From Lachnospiraceae bacterium (lineage in GTDB: Bacteria; Bacillota; Clostridia; Lachnospirales; Lachnospiraceae): a stretch of DNA of 32,042 nt. Numbering within the stretch: the stretch's first letter is position 1; each line of letters begins with the position of its first letter. Shown here piece after piece: positions 16,087 to 24,391 of the stretch. The notes below the pieces were generated by a model, which did no database searches, was not told where the DNA came from, and worked only from the letters and a program-made list of their open reading frames with translations. The DNA lies in NCBI GenBank assembly GCA_024693925.1, contig JAILKH010000118.1, positions 1 to 32,042 of the forward strand, in the 5' to 3' direction. Position numbers and translations under genes: made by a program.

Positions 16087-16241
16087 ATGTTTTATAAATA
16101 AAAAATATGGAAAAATTAATCCATAAGTTAATAATTTCGTTTTGTAAAGCAAGAAATTGCCGCAGAGAAAAGCGAGCCGGCACAGAAGCAGAAATAGTAC
16201 TGTGGATAATATGCATATAATCTAGTTTTAACATCATAATG

Positions 16242-16269
16242 AAAAATATGGTAACGTAACGTTATTTTT
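16242..16269 (-). terminator. Possible terminator of the small unknown gene
   Basis: TAACG (16252-16256) and CGTTA (16260-16264) pair, flanked by AAAAA (16242-16246) and TTTTT (16265-16269), just beyond the stop of the minus-strand gene at 16276. The stem is short and has a bulge, so the call is tentative. The rest of the gap 16087-16241 holds no gene, only a GC-richer patch at about 16150-16190. Confidence 0.3.
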
Positions 16270-16275
16270 CTTGTT

Positions 16276-16575
16276 TTAATCCTGCTTTATTCGCTTTATA
16301 AAGGATGCATGTCCGTACTTGTCATATACCTTCGCGTACTCATAATGGCGTTCGTTATTATTTTGATCCGGAGGGATATTTTTTGATGAAAGTCCCTTGT
16401 ATTTATCTATTACTTCATTAATTTTTTTTATACTTAGGGAAGGTGAACCGAGATAGCTTTTAATCTGATCGGAGGTATATCCTTTGTCATATAAATGACG
16501 AATGGAATCACCGTAGGCAGAGTCAAAGGCAAAGTCGGATAAAGCTTTTTTAAAATAACTATCGTTTTCAAACAT
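16276..16575 (-). CDS. Small conserved-looking hypothetical protein
   Basis: This is a 99-aa soluble protein I do not recognise. It is helical in appearance and has no signal peptide, TM segment or cysteine. The middle (about residues 25-60), with [17 protein letters not shown] and KINEVIDKY, looks like a small helix-turn-helix-like or helical bundle unit. The tail is basic. The ATG is supported by AAGGAG 12 bases upstream. It is divergent from the hybrid kinase gene, and its SD region overlaps the -35 of that gene's promoter, so the two transcripts may interfere. A longer antisense frame in this area is a shadow of the kinase gene. Confidence 0.7.
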   Translation of the reverse strand: MFENDSYFKKALSDFAFDSAYGDSIRHLYDKGYTSDQIKSYLGSPSLSIKKINEVIDKYKGLSSKNIPPDQNNNERHYEYAKVYDKYGHASFIKRIKQD

Positions 16576-16595
16576 GCCGGGAAAGTCTCCTTATC

Positions 16596-16624
16596 TTGTT
16601 TGGAAGTATTATACATGCTATACT
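16596..16624 (+). promoter_or_regulatory. Promoter of the hybrid kinase operon
   Basis: TTGTTT (16596-16601), a 17-base spacer and TGC-TATACT (-10 at 16619-16624 with extended TG) make a good promoter. The predicted start near 16631 lies downstream of the in-frame ATGs at 16600 and 16615, so those cannot be the kinase start. This supports the TTG at 16681. Confidence 0.65.
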
Positions 16625-16680
16625 TTTGTATTATTAACATAAAGTCATATACTTTTACAGTATTTGTATCGGAGAGAAAA

Positions 16681-18498
16681 TTGGATAAGATAAGAAAGGT
16701 TTTTAAATATTTTATAAGAGAAGAAATAGATTTACAATTTAGATTGATTAACATAATATTGGTCATTGGTACCATAGCTCTTTTTATAAGTCTGGTTTTT
16801 GATTTTATAGTGGGAACGGGAACAAGGACATATTGGATATTATGTATGCTCATTGTTTCTTTTATTATTTCCTTATATATAGCTAATGTTAAGAACCGCC
16901 CGAATGATGCCGGAATAGTTCTGGGAGTAGTTACCAATTTCTTTATTATGCCCATACTGTATTTTGCTGAGGGGGGTAAAGAATCGGCAATGCCTCTGTG
17001 GCTTGTATTGAGTGCATTGTTTATATGGTTGATAGTTAAAGGCAAGGCAGTCGTTATTATATATATTATAGATGTGGTCATATATGGTGGGATCATAATG
17101 CTGGAATATTATAATCCCGAATGTGTGAAAAGAATGGCAGACCGTAAAGCGGAATTTGTAGATTATATTTTTGGAATATCGGCAGTTGTTCTTATATTTG
17201 GTCTTATTTTTAAATTTCAGCAAAAAATATATGAGGATAAAAAGAGAGAACTTGAAGATAAAGAAAAGGAATTACAAAAAGCCGTTGAGGAGCTGGCATC
17301 GGCGAATGAAGCCAAAAGCACATTTCTTGCCAGAATGTCTCATGAAATAAGAACACCTATAAATACCATAATAGGTATGAATGAAATGGTCTTAAGGGAG
17401 AGTACTGAAAAAGATATATTATACTATTCTTCAAATATAGAAACATCTTCTGAGCTCTTGCTTTCCTTGATAAAAGATATCCTTGATTTTTCAAAAATAG
17501 AATCCGGTCTTATGAAGATTGTACCGGATGAATACGAAATCCATTCGCTGCTGGAAGCTTGTTATAAGATGCATGAAATGCGGGCAAAGAATAAAGGAAT
17601 AGAATTCGAACTTTCAGTTAGTGAGAAACTACCGGCGAAATTGCTTGGGGATGAATTGAGAATAAGACAGATAATAACCAATCTTATTACAAATGCAATT
17701 AAATACACCGATAAAGGATCGATCCGGTTTACGGTAGATTATAAAAATACAGGAAACAATAAGATAAATCTTATTGTGAAAGTAAAAGATACCGGGAGGG
17801 GAATATCGGAGAAGGATATAGACGGTATATTTGATTCCTTTCAAAGAGCGGATGAAAAGCATAATCGAAATATTGAGGGAACCGGTCTGGGACTTGCGAT
17901 AACCAAACAGCTTACGGAACTAATGGGTGGTTCCGTAAAAGTCGAAAGTAAAATCAATAAAGGTTCGGAGTTTACGGTGATCATACCTCAAACGGTTATT
18001 TCCGAGGAAGGGGTAGCAAATATAAATAATAAATCCGAGAATAATAATAAAGGTAAAAATTATCGGGAAAATTTTATCGCTCCGGATGTTAATATACTGG
18101 TGGTTGATGATGTAAAAGTTAATTGCAGGATAGTTAGATTGTTGCTGAAAAAAACAGAAGTTAATATCGATGAGGCAAACAGTGGAAAGGAATGTATTGA
18201 AAAATATAATAACAACCATTATGATATTATACTGCTGGATCATATGATGCCTGAAATGGATGGAATAGAAACCTTGAATGAATTAAAGAAGACAGAGCGT
18301 TATAATAATGAAAAAACACCGGTGGTAGCACTTACCGCAAATGCCCTGGTCGGTGCTCAGGAGGAATATCTTGCTGCCGGTTTTAAAGATTATCTTACAA
18401 AGCCTGTTCAGGGAGATGAACTCGAGAAGGTTATACTTAAATATTTACCCAAGGAATTGGTGACAAGGAGAGGATTGGAAGATGATAGTATGTCCTAA
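16681..18498 (+). CDS. Hybrid sensor histidine kinase with C-terminal receiver
   Basis: This is a 605-aa protein if started at TTG 16681 (GGAG at 16671-16674, spacing 6; the predicted promoter lies after all upstream ATGs). About six TM helices (roughly 20-180) form the sensing part with no large outside domain. A coiled coil (about 184-212) leads to HisKA with H221 in [12 protein letters not shown], HATPase_c with N338 in [16 protein letters not shown] and the GTGLGLAIT box. An Asn/Lys-rich linker leads to a receiver (about 470-590) with D520 in [15 protein letters not shown] and K574 in YLTKP. All phosphotransfer residues are present. No HPt protein or DNA-binding output is in the window. 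The 3' end overlaps the zinc-ribbon gene by 17 bases. Confidence 0.9.
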   Translation: MDKIRKVFKYFIREEIDLQFRLINIILVIGTIALFISLVFDFIVGTGTRTYWILCMLIVSFIISLYIANVKNRPNDAGIVLGVVTNFFIMPILYFAEGGKESAMPLWLVLSALFIWLIVKGKAVVIIYIIDVVIYGGIIMLEYYNPECVKRMADRKAEFVDYIFGISAVVLIFGLIFKFQQKIYEDKKRELEDKEKELQKAVEELASANEAKSTFLARMSHEIRTPINTIIGMNEMVLRESTEKDILYYSSNIETSSELLLSLIKDILDFSKIESGLMKIVPDEYEIHSLLEACYKMHEMRAKNKGIEFELSVSEKLPAKLLGDELRIRQIITNLITNAIKYTDKGSIRFTVDYKNTGNNKINLIVKVKDTGRGISEKDIDGIFDSFQRADEKHNRNIEGTGLGLAITKQLTELMGGSVKVESKINKGSEFTVIIPQTVISEEGVANINNKSENNNKGKNYRENFIAPDVNILVVDDVKVNCRIVRLLLKKTEVNIDEANSGKECIEKYNNNHYDIILLDHMMPEMDGIETLNELKKTERYNNEKTPVVALTANALVGAQEEYLAAGFKDYLTKPVQGDELEKVILKYLPKELVTRRGLEDDSMS

Positions 18499-19993
18499 TT
18501 GTGGGGCTAATTTAAAATTTAACCCTAAAAGTCAGAAAATGTACTGTGGTTTTTGCGAGAGTGAATTTGATCCGAAGCAGTTTGATATAGATAATGATGC
18601 TGAGGAACAAAAACCGGTATCCGAAGAATACGGAAATGAAGAGGCGCAGAAGGAAGAAGGATTAGAAGATTCTTTTGATGCCACTGTATTTACCTGTCCT
18701 CAGTGTGGAGGCGAAATAATGAGTGTTGATGAAAATACGGTGGCGGCGTTTTGCAGCTTCTGCGGAGCATCAACTATTCTTTCCGCCAGACTTGTAAAAG
18801 GCAAACGACCGGAATATATAATTCCTTTTGAAAAAACAAAAGAAGATTGTAAGGGGGCCTACAGAAAGGTTATATCCAGAGCACTTTTTTTACCGAAGGA
18901 ATATAAGAGTGAAGAATATATAGACGGATTCAGAGGTATATATATGCCCTATTGGGCCTATGATGTAATGCAAAGCGGACAAGTAAATCTATATGGAGAA
19001 AGGTCTCACAGGTCAGGCGATTATATTTTGACCGATCATTACAGTCTGACCGGAAATATTGATGCTCAATATAAAGGATTAAGCTATGATGCTGCATCTT
19101 CATTTTCGGATGTTATCAGTGAAGCGTTGGGCCCCTTTGATATTTCCAAAAGAGTTCCTTTTGAAACTTCATATATGAGCGGATTTTATGCAGATATCGC
19201 AGACGTTGATAAAGGCGTGTATTCAGGTGATGCAGCTGCATTTTGTTATGAAGAGTCTCTTTCAAGGATAACGGCAGAAACCCCGGAATTTCGAAAATAT
19301 AAAGTCAAAGAAGGCGGAGAAAGAGGAAAAAGTTATCCGGGAAGAGCTTTTAGCTCAAAAACCGTAGGATGGCATGAGTCTTTGTATCCGGTTTGGTTTT
19401 TGTCCTATCGAAACGGAGACAGGGTTACTTATGCAACCGTAAACGGACAAACCGGAAAGGTTGTGGCGGATCTGCCCGTAGATATAAAAAAATATCTTAT
19501 AGCTTCCGGAGTTATGGCAGTTATCATTTTTGTTTTATTAAATACTTTTCTTGTTTTGAAACCATCTAATCTTTTGCTGATAGCGGTATTCTTAACGGCT
19601 ATTGTTTTGATGATAAATCTGTCACAATGGAAAAGTATTGGGAATATTGAAAAAGGTGTAGGAGACAAAGGACTTCAATATATAAACAGAAAAAAGACCT
19701 CCGCAAAAGGCGGGAAAAAGAATAATAATACACCGGAATCTGTTACGGAATCTGATGCTGTGAGAGAATATAAGGGAACAGCGGCAAGTGTCGCAGGTAT
19801 AATATCGGTAGTTATTTCATTGATTATGATCTTCTTTTTGAAAACTGTAAGTGATGTTCCTTACTATTTGCTTACGATAGCCGATGCTGTGATCTTTGGA
19901 ATATTATTCAGATATACCCTGTTGTATTACAACCTTATAGCTACCCGTAAACTGCCGCAGTTTAACCGACAGGGAGGTGATGACCGTGCATAG
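18482..19993 (+). CDS. Double zinc-ribbon membrane protein of unknown function
   Basis: This is a 503-aa protein. The N-terminus has two zinc ribbons: C4-x2-C7 with C22-x2-C25, and C72-x2-C75 with C91-x2-C94, separated by an acidic stretch. Residues 105-335 form a beta-rich domain with conserved-looking YMPYWAYDV and [11 protein letters not shown] segments. Four TM helices follow, in two pairs (about 338-358 with 363-380, and 434-453 with 460-482), separated by a charged loop. Such proteins are sometimes loosely annotated as zinc-ribbon or PriA-like; I see no helicase motif. The ATG lies inside the kinase gene with AAGGAGAGG upstream, and the end overlaps the TPM gene, so all three are probably translated together. 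Confidence 0.8.
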   Translation: MIVCPNCGANLKFNPKSQKMYCGFCESEFDPKQFDIDNDAEEQKPVSEEYGNEEAQKEEGLEDSFDATVFTCPQCGGEIMSVDENTVAAFCSFCGASTILSARLVKGKRPEYIIPFEKTKEDCKGAYRKVISRALFLPKEYKSEEYIDGFRGIYMPYWAYDVMQSGQVNLYGERSHRSGDYILTDHYSLTGNIDAQYKGLSYDAASSFSDVISEALGPFDISKRVPFETSYMSGFYADIADVDKGVYSGDAAAFCYEESLSRITAETPEFRKYKVKEGGERGKSYPGRAFSSKTVGWHESLYPVWFLSYRNGDRVTYATVNGQTGKVVADLPVDIKKYLIASGVMAVIIFVLLNTFLVLKPSNLLLIAVFLTAIVLMINLSQWKSIGNIEKGVGDKGLQYINRKKTSAKGGKKNNNTPESVTESDAVREYKGTAASVAGIISVVISLIMIFFLKTVSDVPYYLLTIADAVIFGILFRYTLLYYNLIATRKLPQFNRQGGDDRA

Positions 19994-20837
19994 AATATTA
20001 CAGGTTGAGGATAGGATTAAAGAGTTTTATAAAGGTATTTTTTGTTGTTCGGTTATGATGTTCATTATTATGTTGGTTGTTATTCTCGGAGTTCTTCCGG
20101 TAAGCGCGGCCGAAAATATACAGTACACCAGGGTGGCGGAATATGAAGATTATATTATCTGCTCAAATGATATCAACGGTTATGAAATTTTGATCGATGA
20201 TAAGGCGGGCTTATTAAGTGATGAAGAAGAGGATGCTTTGATCCAATATATGGTCAATTGTTCCGAAAATGGTTTTGTGCTTTTAGTTACGGAAAATAAT
20301 AATAAGTATGGAAGTGCTTACAGTTATGCCCGGAATTATTATGATTCCATGATACCGGAAGAGAGCGGAGTACTATTCCTTATAGATATGGATACAAGAC
20401 AGCTTTTGTTTTACAGTGAGGGTGATTATCATTACGAGTTAAGTGATTCCACGCTGGATATTATAGGTGACAACATATACAGATATGCAACAGATGAAAA
20501 ATATTATGATTGTGCAAAGGAAGGATTTATTGAAATATCAGATGTGCTTAACGGGAAACGTATAGCAGCGCCCATGAAATACATATCCAATGTCTGTCTT
20601 GCGATTTTGCTGGCACTGATAATCAATTACTTTTTTGTAAGAGTTGTATCCGGAAAAAATAAGGCTTCCGGTTCGGAGATACTTCGAAACATAGAGAGCA
20701 GGTTTAAATTCACTAATCCTTCGGTCAGGTTTATGTATCAGGACAAAACTTATTCTCCCAGGAGTTCCGGGTCGGGAGGGGGGTCTTCCGGCGGAGGAGG
20801 CGGAGGAGGTAGCTCATCCGGAGGTCATTCTTTTTAG
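19986..20837 (+). CDS. TPM-domain membrane protein with Gly/Ser-rich tail
   Basis: This is a 283-aa protein. Hydrophobic residues 19-41, ending in VSAA, form a signal peptide or signal anchor. A TPM domain (about 66-190) follows, with IDDKAGLLSDEEE, ISDVLNG near its end and the ESGVLFLIDMDTRQ core, then a TM helix (about 199-220). The cytoplasmic tail ends in a Gly/Ser run (260-280) and GGHSF, a signature end of this family. I chose GTG 19986 because AGGGAGG (19971-19977) lies 8 bases upstream; the ATG at 19980 is only 2 bases from it. It overlaps the zinc-ribbon gene. The role is probably in envelope maintenance (inference); no enzyme activity can be claimed. Confidence 0.83.
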   Translation: MHRILQVEDRIKEFYKGIFCCSVMMFIIMLVVILGVLPVSAAENIQYTRVAEYEDYIICSNDINGYEILIDDKAGLLSDEEEDALIQYMVNCSENGFVLLVTENNNKYGSAYSYARNYYDSMIPEESGVLFLIDMDTRQLLFYSEGDYHYELSDSTLDIIGDNIYRYATDEKYYDCAKEGFIEISDVLNGKRIAAPMKYISNVCLAILLALIINYFFVRVVSGKNKASGSEILRNIESRFKFTNPSVRFMYQDKTYSPRSSGSGGGSSGGGGGGGSSSGGHSF

Positions 20838-20880
20838 AGTAAAGCTTTGATAATGGGTTTTGGAAAGAACAAATAGGAAA

Positions 20881-21624
20881 ATGAAGAGAAATTACAAGTT
20901 TTTGATAAGTTATGATGGCAGCAGATATCAGGGGTGGGAACATCAGCCGAATACGGAAATGACCATACAGGGTAAGCTGGAAACAGTTTTAAGCAGAATG
21001 ACAAATGAGGAGGTTGTACTTACCGGTGCAGGAAGAACGGATGCCGGGGTACATGCTTTGGCGATGGTAGCCAATACCTTTCTTACAACGGATATGACGG
21101 AGACTCAGATCAGAGATTATATGAACAGGTATCTTCCGGAGGATATATGTGTTAAGGAGGTCAGGATTGCTTCCGACCGTTTCCACAGCAGATATAATGC
21201 GACGGGAAAAACTTATCGATATACCTGTTTTACAGGCCCGTTAAAACCTGTATTTGACAGGAAATATGTATATTATATAGAAGAAGTTCCCGATATCGAG
21301 GCTATGAAAGCAGCGGCAGCAATTCTTGCAGGTGAGCATGATTTCAGAAGTTTTTGCTCAAATCCGAGAATGAAAAAATCAACAGTAAGAGAAGTGGACA
21401 GGATTGATATAGAAAAAAAGGGAGCTTATTTGACTTTTACATATCATGGAAGTGGTTTTCTCCAGTATATGGTTAGGATATTGACAGGAACCCTGCTGGA
21501 GGTGGGTTTTGGGAAAAGGTCTGCCGCGAGTATGAAGGAACTGCTGGAGGCAAAAGACAGAAAATTAGCCGGAGCAACAGCTCCGGCTATGGGTTTGACA
21601 ATGATAAAAGTTGATTATGATTGA
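20881..21624 (+). CDS. truA: tRNA pseudouridine(38-40) synthase TruA
   Basis: This is a 247-aa enzyme converting uridines 38-40 of tRNA anticodon arms to pseudouridine. The N-terminal YDGSRYQGWEHQP motif, catalytic D54 in GAGRTDAGVHAL (49-60), YRYTCF and the C-terminal FLQYMVRIL motif are present at usual spacing. I prefer ATG 20881 by comparison with the family N-terminus; an in-frame TTG at 20860 would add seven residues. Ribosome sites for both are mediocre. It follows the TPM gene by 43 bases and overlaps the opposing esterase gene by 10 bases at its 3' end. Confidence 0.96.
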   Translation: MKRNYKFLISYDGSRYQGWEHQPNTEMTIQGKLETVLSRMTNEEVVLTGAGRTDAGVHALAMVANTFLTTDMTETQIRDYMNRYLPEDICVKEVRIASDRFHSRYNATGKTYRYTCFTGPLKPVFDRKYVYYIEEVPDIEAMKAAAAILAGEHDFRSFCSNPRMKKSTVREVDRIDIEKKGAYLTFTYHGSGFLQYMVRILTGTLLEVGFGKRSAASMKELLEAKDRKLAGATAPAMGLTMIKVDYD

Positions 21625-22739
21625 AGAAAATAACTTTTGAGATAATCGGTTAGTATACCCGCTGCAATCTTGTGGGATTCATATCCGGGATGCTCACGGG
21701 CTCCTACGGTATCCTTATTTATGCTTGGAAGCATCAGATATTTGATATTATTATCACCGGTTTCATTAATATATCTTTTAACAGCATCGGATAAAATGAG
21801 GGAAAGATCATAACCGAGCATTCCGTAAAGCCATACGATATGGGATGTCGGGTTGTTTTTTCTTATAAGCTTTATAAAATCTACGGTAGCCTGAATGATA
21901 CTTTCACAATCCTCTTCCAGGTAAGTTCCGTCATCGTTTTTTCTCAGTTTATACACTTCTTTTGTGTCCGGATCGATAAAGGGTGGCTGGTTAAAGCCTG
22001 AAGCATCGTTGGTTCCCAGATTTACAATAATGGCATCGGGAATAAAGGAGGCAAAATCATGATCTTTATCCGAGCCGTATTTTTTGTTTTCTTCCCCTGC
22101 GGCAAGTCCGCATTGTTTTTCATAATATTTGGATATTATATGTCTTCTGTCATTATCCCAGCCGGAATAGATACCCCATCCGCCCTGAGAGATCACTCTG
22201 CATTCCGCATTAAGGGCCTTGCAGGTTAGATTTGCATAAGTTTTGCTGTAACTCATACAATAGCTTGTCCAGTCTTCGTCGGATTTTGCCCCGTAGGTAC
22301 CTTCTCCGGAGGTTATTGAATCGCCTATAAACTCAAGTTTATGATCATAATAAGGAGGTGCCATAAACAGTCCGTCGGTCCAAAGGCCTTTTATTAAGAT
22401 CCTGGAATCGGGATCCTCCGTCATAGCCTGGAGTTCGCGGTAGAATTTAACACGCATGGTCCGCCCTGAGGAAATTCCTCTGAACAGGCAAATATCATGT
22501 TTTCCTTTATTTACCATAAATCTGCTTATAAGCACGTTATTCAGCTCTATTGCGGCCCAGGGCTCCATGAAACTGAAATCGGCTTCGATATCAAGCCATA
22601 ATTCGGTGCCGGTAATGTTCATTTCGATTCCCTGATTGTTGGAAAGTAAGGCTATTAGCTTTGAATCGGGATCCATACGTCCGTGAAGTTTTATGTTATA
22701 TAGTTCCTCGGCTTTGTAATAATTTAGATTTTCGTGCAT
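21615..22739 (-). CDS. SGNH/GDSL esterase, CE2-like acetyl-xylan esterase
   Basis: This is a 374-aa two-domain hydrolase. The N-terminal part (about 1-125) looks like a beta-sandwich, as in CE2 acetyl esterases. The SGNH domain follows, with nucleophile S141 in FIGDSITSGEG, oxyanion residues G187 in SQGGWGIYSG and N244 in NLGTND, and H350 in GAREHPGYESH. The position three before the His, where most SGNH enzymes have Asp, is Ala347; some CE2 enzymes use a Ser-His dyad. There is no signal peptide, so it probably removes acetyl groups from imported oligosaccharides. The SD AAGGGG precedes the ATG. It converges on truA with a 10-base overlap. Confidence 0.82.
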   Translation of the reverse strand: MHENLNYYKAEELYNIKLHGRMDPDSKLIALLSNNQGIEMNITGTELWLDIEADFSFMEPWAAIELNNVLISRFMVNKGKHDICLFRGISSGRTMRVKFYRELQAMTEDPDSRILIKGLWTDGLFMAPPYYDHKLEFIGDSITSGEGTYGAKSDEDWTSYCMSYSKTYANLTCKALNAECRVISQGGWGIYSGWDNDRRHIISKYYEKQCGLAAGEENKKYGSDKDHDFASFIPDAIIVNLGTNDASGFNQPPFIDPDTKEVYKLRKNDDGTYLEEDCESIIQATVDFIKLIRKNNPTSHIVWLYGMLGYDLSLILSDAVKRYINETGDNNIKYLMLPSINKDTVGAREHPGYESHKIAAGILTDYLKSYFLQS

Positions 22740-22863
22740 TTTGCTTTTACCCCTTATTAAGAATGTAGTATTTAAGAAGGATCATTTGTTACCTTTTGTT
22801 ATTTTACACTTAAAGTGATAATAATTAAAGCATATTATACAAGATAATATAGCTTTATTTTTC

Positions 22864-22892
22864 TTGTAATGGTGATTATATACATGTATAAT
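22864..22892 (+). promoter_or_regulatory. Promoter of the CofE-like gene
   Basis: TTGTAA (22864-22869), a 17-base spacer and TATAAT (22887-22892) form a near-consensus promoter. Expected start is about 22899, leaving a leader of about 55 bases before the ATG at 22955. The -10 overlaps a 12-base palindrome, TATACATGTATA, a possible operator. Confidence 0.7.
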
Positions 22893-22954
22893 TGTAATTG
22901 TGACTTAATAAACAATATGTTCATTATAAGTAATTAAGGAAGAAGGTAACGAAT

Positions 22955-24145
22955 ATGGAAAGATTGATAGGAACTGTTTCAAGGGGAATAAGGGGACCTA
23001 TTATACGCCAGGGAGATGATCTTGTTGACATAGCGGTAAGCAGTATAATGGACGCAGCAGCAAGTGAAGATATTAAAATCAGAGACAGGGATATAATCGC
23101 GTTGACGGAATCTGTCGTAGCCAGAGCTCAGGGAAATTATGCATCAGTGGCAGATATAGCGGATGACGTCAGGGCAAAGACCGGAGGAGGAACCGTCGGA
23201 GTGATTTTTCCGATATTGTCCAGAAACAGATTTGCAATATGCCTTAAGGGAATTGCAATGGGATGCCGCAAGGTGGTTCTTATGCTGAGTTATCCAAGTG
23301 ATGAGGTCGGTAATGCCCTGCTTAGTTATGATCAATTGGATGAAGCAAATATTAATCCCTACAGTGATGTGCTTTCCCTTGAGAGATATCGCGAGTTGTT
23401 CGGTGATAATAAGCATGAATTTACAGGTGTTGATTATGTTGATTACTACTCAAATATAGTACGTGAAGCGGGAGCAGATATAGAAATTGTGTTTGCAAAT
23501 CAGGCTAAAACAATACTTGATTATACCGACTGTGTTATAACCTGTGATATCCATTCCAGGGTAAGGACCAAAAGGCTTCTTAAAAATGCCGGAGCAAAGA
23601 CGGTTCTCGGACTTGACGATATCCTTAATGCTCCGGTTAAGGAAAGTGGATATAATGAAAAATATGGCCTTTTGGGTTCGAATAAATCTACCGAAGACAG
23701 GGTAAAACTATTCCCGAGGGATTGTCAAAATCTGGTGGAAGATATTCAGAAGCAGATGCTTTCGCTTACCGGCAAGCATGTTGAAGTAATGGTATACGGT
23801 GATGGTGCATTTAAAGATCCCAAGGGTAAAATATGGGAGCTTGCCGATCCGGTGGTATCTCCTGCCTATACGGACGGACTTGTGGGAACTCCCAATGAAC
23901 TTAAATTAAAATATCTTGCCGATAATGATTTTAAACATTTAAGCGGCCAGGAGCTTAAGGATGCCATACAAAACAGTATTCGCAAAAAGGATAAGGACCT
24001 TAAGGGTAATATGGCATCTCAGGGTACTACGCCAAGACAGCTTACGGATCTTATCGGTTCGCTTTGTGATCTGACCAGTGGTTCGGGAGATAAGGGTACG
24101 CCGTTTATTCTGATACAGGGATACTTTGATAATTTTACCGATTAG
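22955..24145 (+). CDS. CofE-like (coenzyme F420-0:L-glutamate ligase family) protein
   Basis: This is a 396-aa cytosolic protein. Its N-terminus, with [21 protein letters not shown] (broadly GPII.GDDL) and [18 protein letters not shown], matches the opening of F420-0 gamma-glutamyl ligases. The family tie is by pattern recognition only. Many clostridia without F420 carry such a protein, so its substrate here is probably not F420. It is longer than archaeal CofE (about 250 aa); the extra length includes [26 protein letters not shown]. The SD AGAAGG precedes the ATG, and a strong promoter lies upstream. It is followed by a one-TM peptide gene and a RACo-like gene. Confidence 0.72.
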   Translation: MERLIGTVSRGIRGPIIRQGDDLVDIAVSSIMDAAASEDIKIRDRDIIALTESVVARAQGNYASVADIADDVRAKTGGGTVGVIFPILSRNRFAICLKGIAMGCRKVVLMLSYPSDEVGNALLSYDQLDEANINPYSDVLSLERYRELFGDNKHEFTGVDYVDYYSNIVREAGADIEIVFANQAKTILDYTDCVITCDIHSRVRTKRLLKNAGAKTVLGLDDILNAPVKESGYNEKYGLLGSNKSTEDRVKLFPRDCQNLVEDIQKQMLSLTGKHVEVMVYGDGAFKDPKGKIWELADPVVSPAYTDGLVGTPNELKLKYLADNDFKHLSGQELKDAIQNSIRKKDKDLKGNMASQGTTPRQLTDLIGSLCDLTSGSGDKGTPFILIQGYFDNFTD

Positions 24146-24234
24146 GGTGTAATGGTGTTTAGGCTAGTTAATTTTTTGAAAATATGTTATTATATCGGTG
24201 ATGAGTACTAAATTATTAGCATGAGGTTATAAAA

Positions 24235-24345
24235 ATGATATTATTTGTGGGAATTGTGTTTATTGTAATAGTGGTAGCAGTGGTGGTTTCTGCAGTGACT
24301 TCTGTCATTTCGGCTGTTGCGGCAGAAGAAGATATAGAAGATTAA
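24235..24345 (+). CDS. 36-residue single-TM small protein
   Basis: A short reading frame (ATG 24235, TAA 24343) encodes 36 residues: MILFVGIVFIVIVVAVVVSA forms one strongly hydrophobic helix, then a small-residue stretch TSVISAVAA and an acidic end, EEDIED. GAGG lies 8 bases before the ATG, at ideal distance. It fills the gap between the CofE-like and RACo-like genes. The hydrophobic helix plus charged tail and the good ribosome site argue for a real membrane peptide. I know of no family; the function is unknown. Confidence 0.6.
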   Translation: MILFVGIVFIVIVVAVVVSAVTSVISAVAAEEDIED

Positions 24346-24391
24346 GTTACGAAAAGCGGATAAATGAAGTTATATCCGGCGGTAGGGCTGT

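Noticed and set aside
16434-17096. A long minus-strand frame (220 codons) opposite the hybrid kinase gene
   Set aside because: It is antisense to the TM-coding region, overlaps the better supported 99-aa gene and has no family resemblance.
20755-20836. GGN-rich repeat at the end of the TPM gene, as a possible microsatellite or regulatory repeat
   Set aside because: It encodes the Gly/Ser tail ending in GGHSF that is usual for this family.
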